Assembly (NCBI GenBank): GCA_947179485.1
Contig: OX359245.1
Span: forward strand, 78,789,067 to 78,853,066
Source: Allacma fusca
Lineage: Eukaryota > Arthropoda > Collembola > Symphypleona > Sminthuridae
DNA: 64,000 nucleotides
Reading direction: 5' to 3'
The notes beneath the pieces were generated by a model. It did no database searches, was not told the origin of the DNA, and worked only from the letters and a program-made list of their open reading frames with translations. The translations under genes and the position numbers were made by a program. This document shows, piece after piece, positions 58,494 through 64,000 of this stretch (position 1 is its first letter; every line of letters starts with the position of its first letter).

Positions 58494-59399
58494 CATCAAA
58501 ATTTACCGCATCTGAAAATCCATTTCTTGCGCTGCAGCAATCTAGGATGTGGCTAATCGTTATATTTCTAATAAAACATGTAGAGCTACCTCCGGAACTT
58601 CGGACTTCTCTCCACTCAGTACCAAGTTATCGCAACGTACTTTCAAAATTCCTGTCTATGCCCAGTTCTGACAAAACCAAGGAAAAGATTTGACTATTTT
58701 TTAGTAGTTTTTTAGTTTTTTAGTATTTCAGAGTTACTTTCAATATTTTCATGTATTGAGACGAAGTATGTTTAAAGAAGTTACTCTAATTTAATTGAAT
58801 ACCAGTACTAAATAATAAGAATAAGTTTGAAGGATAATTTACTGCCACAAGTATTTAGTTAAAGTACATTTACACAAATATGTGTCATGTTAACTTACCA
58901 ATATTGAAAGGTTATATTGCTGTAGCTAGCATATTTGATTATACTACTACTATTTCTAAGGTCATCAAGGTCACATCAAAGCCAAGTGCTTCACACGAAT
59001 AAGCATGGACTAATAACGCTGTCATATCTATGCTCCAAGTATTTATTGCATTGGGTCTTAACTCCCCTAATTCTCATGCTCACAAACTCATAGCCCGACA
59101 TGCAGTGACATACAGTTATTCTGAAATCCAGATGGACCAAGATTACTAAAATACGAGATTTTTAAATTCCGGAAAGCAACTTCCCCAATTTGAGTCCTCA
59201 TATCAGTGATTCGCATATGATCACCAGGAATGAGTGAATTGATACAATTCTCCATAACCAAGTGATCCATTATCATCTTCCAAGGAACTCAATACGTAAA
59301 ATATTATGAATGGCATATGAGCGTCTTAAAATTTCTGTAGACGAGTAAACTTACGATTTACTTAGTAATGTACTCGTATCAACGCCACAAGTAATTATT
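58494..59399. other. Intergenic, X-flank similarity only
   Basis: From about 58860 the text resembles the far-upstream DNA of X3/X4 (ATATGTGTCATGT...TTATTCAAAGG type). No gene recognised. Confidence 0.45.
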
Positions 59400-60122
59400 T
59401 TTTATTGCATTGGACCTTCCCTCTAATAATTTCCATACTCATTGACTCGGGCATAACACGTCATTCCGTAACATCAATTACTAGGGAATCGTGCGGCCAA
59501 AATTATCGAAATATGATAATAAAAAGCTACAAAACCTCTGCACTTACATATTTGAGTCATTTTGGGACTGATCCGCATTTGACCCACAGATGTCAACAGA
59601 ACAAATACTGATTTATCCATAAGTGGCAAAATACATTCTAATATTAAAAGATGACAGCATTGCCTACTACCGATTAGAAAATGCTACTCTGTAATTTTAA
59701 TCTTCTATGAATTAGACCCGAAACACATGTTTACATGGATTTCACGGAATTTAATCAATTTCGACTGAATTTAATTGAATTACATACTACGGCTAGCTAC
59801 TGTATATGTATCCTGAGGATTTAAACATGACCGTTCATACGAACTGTTGTCTAAGAATAATCAAATTTCCAGGAATTTCCTATTTTGTACTTGCGTCACT
59901 TTTTTTTAATGAAGTAATATAAAGTACGTCCTGTAGTAAGCTCAGTATTAAAAACTACAGAGCTGTGTCCAGATATTCCAAATTCTCTCTTATCATCACG
60001 AAGTTATTAAATTGTATATTAAATTTTGTACAGTCTGTCAAAACCAAAACAGGAAAAAACTATATATTTGAGAAATTATAAAATTCGATCCTATTGCCAG
60101 GAATAGGGTTTTCGCAAGTAAT
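59400..60122 (+). promoter_or_regulatory. Conserved upstream block of X5
   Basis: Same block: GCATTGGACCTTCCCTC, GCATAACACGTCATTCCG, GGATTTAAACATGACC at the TATA-like position, TGTCTAAGAATAATC and TTTCCAGGAATTTCC. Confidence 0.4.
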
Positions 60123-60248
60123 ATGAAGAATTTTTGGGCATATATTATCCTTTTTGCAATTGTGGTGTATTCCACAACACGGGCAAATGGCGACTCGAGT
60201 ATTCAACAAACCACAGGGGTTCCAACTGAAAACTCCGAAGAAGGTGAA
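60123..60248 (+). CDS. Gene X5: exon 1 of a family X gene, rest not seen
   Basis: ATG 60123 starts the family signal peptide (MKNFWAYIILFAIVVYS, then ANGDSSIQQTTGVPTENSEE). A GTAAGAG donor follows at about 60249. The intron runs to 60503, where an LTR retrotransposon begins. Exons 2-5, if they survive, lie beyond the window. It may be a live gene with a large intron or a broken one. Confidence 0.6.
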
Positions 60249-60503
60249 AGTAAGAGTTTTTAAGATTCTTATTTAAGTATTGTAGAATTAGCAATAAAGT
60301 ATTAGTAAGAAAAGTAGTTACAAATGTGATCATCGCGTCGTAACTCATCTCACGTCTCAAATGTTCGAAAATAAGCAAACGATTAAAGTACAGTCAGTCC
60401 TCCGAAACATCCCTAAAAAAATCAAGTCCAAATTTATTTTATCTAAAAATAAAAACATTTTCTGATAAAGAGTAGTAGACTCATATTGAAAGTTTTCTCC
60501 CTA

Positions 60504-61677
60504 TGTTGGACTGATACGTACATAATAACGTAAGATTTTATGTAATGGTAGTAATACGAACAGGATATTAGGATGAACTTAGGAATGTGTACATGTGAAT
60601 AACACGCGAATAAACTTGCTGACTGTTGGCTTTAATAAAAATACCCAGAGTTGGAAAAGTCCTCCTCGGTGTGTGTAGAAATTACCCTTTGGCTCCTCTC
60701 AGTCCGAGTGGATGAGAAGAGGAGGGAAATCTCTCCATGCGTAGGATGTATATATATATAAGGTATTAGTGCGTAATAAGCTTAAAAGCATTGTATTTTA
60801 GAGTGTAAGACATTTTTCCCGGGAGAATCTAAGAACTCCTTCTTAAGTACTGGGGTCAGTCCCAAATAACGGGCTCGGTCTTTATGACCGTAATAAAAAT
60901 AAACTATGATAAGATCTAAGATTAAGAAAGTAATTGAAACTGATATTGCCTATGTATGTATTGTCATGTGTTTAAATGCAAAGCAATCTCGAACCGGCGC
61001 CAGGCTGGCGGGGTTGGAACTTGGTTTCGCCGGATGGTCCGGTCATAAAATTTATCCACTTAACTTCTGGATTTTGGGAGTGCGGTTGCAGCCGGGTATA
61101 AATACCCCGGGAAAATCTTACAGATTCACAGTCGATCTGAACACGCCGATCTGTAGGTACTGTCCTCTTGGACTCTCCGTTTCACTTCATAGGAAGACTC
61201 TCTCTTTTTTTACCAAAGTACTCTCAGAATCTAGTAGCTTTTCTGGAAAGATTTTTACCACAGTCCTTCAGGCTGGTGGATTGTATTTCGAGAAATTTTG
61301 AGAAAACATTTAGGATTTGGATAGGAATTTTGGGAAACCTTTTGGGTAACCCTTTTACAACTTGAATAGGAATTAATCTTGTACTTTCATAACTTTATAA
61401 ACTTTGTATTTAGATTTAAAGATCTTCTTTGAATTAATATTTGTAGTCAGAATTCAATCTCAGTGTTAACTTATATCTTAGAAAATCTAACTAATACTTA
61501 CCTTTTGAAACTAGATCTCATTGTTCAATTTTATTTAGAAAATCCAAACAAAGAATTACTAGGTTTTATTATTGTAATCGTGAATAATTAAATAAAAAGT
61601 CTTCAGTCATTGAAGAAACAAAAGCAAATTAAAGGGAAATTTTAGTACGTTTTCTATCTCAACTCAGTCCCATAACA
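60504..61677 (+). repeat. 5' LTR, 1174 bp
   Basis: Starts TGTTGGACTG and ends CAGTCCCATAACA, which is the expected TG...CA form with imperfect inverted ends. A TATAAATA box is at 61097-61104 and AATAAA signals lie at about 60890 and 61590. The right border sits 4 bp before the primer site. The second LTR is out of view, so the length is inferred from one copy. Confidence 0.65.
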
Positions 61678-61681
61678 AATT

Positions 61682-61697
61682 TGGTGGAGGTGCGGGG
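61682..61697 (+). other. Primer binding site resembling tRNA-Ala 3' end
   Basis: TGGTGGAGGTGCGGGG is complementary to CCA plus the acceptor stem of arthropod tRNA-Ala (fly-type ...CCCCGCATCTCCACCA) with one mismatch. Confidence 0.65.
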
Positions 61698-62097
61698 TAT
61701 TCTGCTACTCTGAGATATTCTAGTTACGTCGAAGTATTTAATTACAAAGTATCTTAAATATTCTTGGTTAGTTGGAAATAGGAAGAAAACAGAATTTTAA
61801 AAAAGAGAATTAACAATTTATCCTAGAATACCATACCAAAGTCTAACTGCAAAGCGAGTGAAAGCCGAGTTGAGTAGGGAACGTACACTTTTAAGAGTGA
61901 AGGGAGAGTCCAAGAGTCGAAGGAACATTTATTTGAAAATAGGGAAAATTTATTTAGGGAATGAAAGGAATTTATTTGGAAGAATAAACAAATAAATTGA
62001 GATTAAACTGAGAAAGTCAAGTAAATAAAGGAGATTTATTTTTCTGAATAAATAAATTCAAATAAATCAAGAATAGAAGCTAGGAAGTGATAGTCTG

Positions 62098-62182
62098 AAG
62101 ATCCACACAACGGTACCTATCCAGGGTCGTTGACTACGGTGACTGGAGATCCTCACAACGGTACCCATCCGGGGTCGTTGAC
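62098..62182. repeat. Two ~36-bp direct repeats in the retrotransposon leader
   Basis: CACACAACGGTACCTATCCA...GGTCGTTGAC at 62103-62133 recurs with few changes at 62152-62182. Confidence 0.8.
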
Positions 62183-62625
62183 CATTTGGCCGATAGAACG
62201 GACTGCTGATTGCTGATCAAGACAACATACGGTTTGAAAATTTTGCGGTTTACTTTTGAATAAGGATTTAGAGTTTAGAAACATTTTTTGGATAGATAGA
62301 AGCTGAACCATAGTGAAGATAGACTTGTACAAGTAGTTAGACATAACAACTGTTTGAGGCCTACATATTTTAGAAGGGGCATATACGTATATAAACCTTT
62401 CCAACTTCCTAACCCTATCGCACTCAGACTAGCCTTTATGGTCATGGTATTTTCTGACGGTGGAATTTTAGATTTGGTAGTCATTTGCTGAGTGCGGAGA
62501 AGCGTTCTCCAAACAAAACGCTGGGGCTCCTTTTCTACTAGCCGCGGGAATAATACATATTCCATTATTGAGCATATACTTGCATAAGACAAGTTGTTAA
62601 AGGTGTGATATCCCTGTTCCAACGT

Positions 62626-62690
62626 CCAAAAAAAAAAAAAAACAAAACAAAAAAAAAAACAAAAAAAAAACAAACAAAAAAAAAACAAAA
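62626..62690. repeat. A-rich (A)nC tract in the leader
   Basis: About 65 bp of A-runs broken by single C residues; a simple repeat, not coding. Confidence 0.9.
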
Positions 62691-62854
62691 ATTGTTTTTC
62701 GCTTAACATACCAGAAAATTGAGCTAACCTTCGTATTTGAAATCTAGGTAACTGATCACTACTGAGGGATTTTAATGTCGAGTTGTTGGGTAAAGTTCTC
62801 ATCGAAGACTAGCATTTTGTAGAAAATAATATTTGAATGATATAGGGGTAGGCT

Positions 62855-63082
62855 ATGTGTAGAGAGGCGTACATACAACTTGTGCAGAATTATTATTGCG
62901 AATTTTGTCAGTATAACTACGATATTAAAGCTCCTCTAATAACTCACGAAGAACCCTGTCCAGAATCATCGCCGTGCAGAGGTCTTGAGTTTATTTCCTA
63001 CACTAGGGTCGTACCTATTAAATTATTAGCCTGTATCGAGTGTTCAAAATATTCGAAAAATTTAGAAAAGGAATTAGCGTAA
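62855..63082 (+). CDS. Small Cys-rich ORF in the leader, 75 aa
   Basis: Not recognised. Cysteines are arranged as C..C (YYCEFCQ), then C.....C (EPCPESSPC), then C..C (LACIEC), which could bind zinc. It starts 1.17 kb after the primer site and ends 10 bp before the next ORF start. Coding status is unproven; open length and the paired C..C pattern are the only support. Confidence 0.4.
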   Translation: MCREAYIQLVQNYYCEFCQYNYDIKAPLITHEEPCPESSPCRGLEFISYTRVVPIKLLACIECSKYSKNLEKELA

Positions 63083-63092
63083 AGATTGACTT

Positions 63093-63332
63093 ATGCTATC
63101 CTTATTGTGCCCACTTATTCTAGAAGTTGGCTTCCTTTACTCGTCAGTTACATTAATTATTTTAACAGCTATTATAGTGGGAATTTATTATATTACTTGT
63201 AAATTATTTTGGAAATTGGTGATTCTGCTGTTAGGACTTTTGGTATTTAGCGGTATCTTGTTTTTCGGATACTGTAGATTTGAGAACCGCTTCGCTCCAT
63301 ATTTGAGGATCGTTTCTAGATTGAAATTTTAA
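63093..63332 (+). CDS. Small hydrophobic ORF in the leader, 79 aa
   Basis: Not recognised. Two strongly hydrophobic spans are visible (VTLIILTAIIVGIYYITC at about residues 19-36 and LVILLLGLLVFSGILFFGY at about 42-60), then a basic C-terminus. It could be a two-span membrane protein. It lies 46 bp before gag, in another frame. Confidence 0.45.
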   Translation: MLSLLCPLILEVGFLYSSVTLIILTAIIVGIYYITCKLFWKLVILLLGLLVFSGILFFGYCRFENRFAPYLRIVSRLKF

Positions 63333-63378
63333 GCAGCTTTTGGTAATTTAAAATTTTTGGGTATAGACAGAGATTATA

Positions 63379-64000
63379 ATGGCAGGAAAACCAGCAAAAT
63401 TAACCGTAGTCCCACCCAAGTATTCTGGGGAGGATGGATCAGATTTGACAGATTTCGTAGATCACTTTAACATCGCAGCTAGCAGTATGTACTGGGGAGA
63501 TGAACAGAAGCTGTTATATTTCCCAAATTCCTTAACCGGAACAGCTTTTAAGTGGTATTTGACCTTTTTAACGGAAAGGCAAAAGAACCCAGTCAGAGAT
63601 GATAAGGGAAATGAGGTACCTATTACTTGGAACGAGGTATTAGGTAGATTTATTGATGCATTTGTTCCGTTGGCTAAAGATGTAGTAGCAGACATTAAGC
63701 TGGATGGTAGGAAATATAAGGTTACAGAGACTGTGGAGTCCTATTATTATGATATGATGAATTTGATGGATAAAAGTGGAGACATGATCTCCCCAGCTAG
63801 AAGAGTTATGCGGTTAATTAAGGGAATGACTCCTTATTACATTGATCGTATTATGCCGCAAAAGCCTAAAACTCCTAGAGAATTCTTAGAAGCTGCGCGT
63901 AATGTAGCAGATACAAAGTACTTGTCCCGGCATAGCGACCCCTATGAAACTATGGTAGCTGAGAGAGAAGACCCTATTCAGAGACAATTGCAGTTACTTA
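63379..64000 (+). CDS. gag: Retrotransposon Gag (partial, runs off the window)
   Basis: Open for 207 codons from ATG 63379 to the window edge. It has the retrotransposon gag domain layout: PPKYSGEDGSDLTDFVDHF at the start, YWGDEQKLLYFPNSLTGTA then FKWY (the W-rich capsid core), ITWNEVLGRFIDAFVP, then a helical segment ending RVMRLIKGMTPYY and PREFLEAARNVAD. This matches Ty3/gypsy-type capsids. No CCHC knuckle is seen yet; it would lie further on. The protein packages the element RNA. No stop or frameshift is seen in the visible part. Confidence 0.8.
   Translation, partial: MAGKPAKLTVVPPKYSGEDGSDLTDFVDHFNIAASSMYWGDEQKLLYFPNSLTGTAFKWYLTFLTERQKNPVRDDKGNEVPITWNEVLGRFIDAFVPLAKDVVADIKLDGRKYKVTETVESYYYDMMNLMDKSGDMISPARRVMRLIKGMTPYYIDRIMPQKPKTPREFLEAARNVADTKYLSRHSDPYETMVAEREDPIQRQLQLL

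Larger units (their letters stand above)
60504..64000 (+). mobile_element. LTR retrotransposon, probably Ty3/gypsy-like (3' part outside window)
   Basis: 5' LTR 60504-61677, primer site 61682-61697, a leader with two small ORFs, and gag from 63379, still open at 64000. Protease, reverse transcriptase, integrase and the 3' LTR must lie beyond the window, so family placement rests on gag alone. It inserted into intron 1 of X5 in the sense orientation. Confidence 0.75.

Noticed and set aside
60906..61301. 131-codon open frame
   Set aside because: Falls inside the LTR and overlaps its TATA box and likely transcription start, so it is unlikely to be coding.
62275..62802. 175-codon minus-strand frame rich in F
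   Set aside because: Produced by the A-rich tract at 62626-62690 read on the other strand; it lies in the retrotransposon leader.
1..64000. tRNA, rRNA or snRNA genes
   Set aside because: None recognised by eye; a tRNAscan or Rfam search would be needed to exclude small ones.

Overview
This window is eukaryotic, AT-rich and intron-bearing (GT-AG introns, many under 500 bp). It contains a CYP2-like P450 gene, a DUF229-type sulfatase-fold gene, hAT-type DNA transposons and an LTR retrotransposon. Together these suggest an arthropod. A springtail (Collembola) is my low-confidence guess; nothing here fixes the species.

Layout. 1-8.2 kb is a short tandem array of a ~1.2 kb repeat (called R) whose junctions are palindromic and which is broken up by inserted transposons. 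8.5-12.1 kb is a six-exon cytochrome P450 gene on the minus strand. Its 5' part and upstream flank are duplicated at 18.1-20.8 kb as a dead copy. 23.2-60.3 kb is a tandem array of an unrecognised family of secreted proteins, called X here: four intact five-exon genes (X1 23250-25580, X2 28280-30560, X3 33289-35670, X4 46524-49034), the first exon of a fifth (60123-60248) and several decayed fragments. Each X protein has a signal peptide, a helical coiled-coil-like segment of variable length and a conserved ~170-residue C-terminal domain. An intact DUF229 gene (40406-38165, minus) lies between X3 and X4. The window ends in an LTR retrotransposon (LTR 60504-61677, tRNA-Ala-like primer site, two small ORFs before gag, gag open at the window edge) inserted in what would be intron 1 of X5.

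The most notable pattern is that nearly every patch of strange imperfect low-complexity DNA resolves into a discrete transposon. I delimit 17 elements of hAT type. Fourteen have exact 8-bp target-site duplications (TSDs) and two have 7/8 matches. Nearly all have short terminal inverted repeats (TIRs) of the CAGNG or TAGNG/TAAAG type. Each carries in both end regions a dense, degenerate tract built from its own short word (AAATAC, CAAGTTC, CGGATC, CGGGTTCGG, AACGTT, GGTACAGG, TGGTCCAGACC and others). The tracts read with the same strand polarity at both ends. The elements insert into each other up to four deep. Four still carry remnants of a hAT transposase C-terminal dimerisation region.

X gene boundaries were set by hand from GT-AG signals and agreement of exon phase between paralogues (exon 3 is 130 bp and exon 4 is 205 bp in all four copies).
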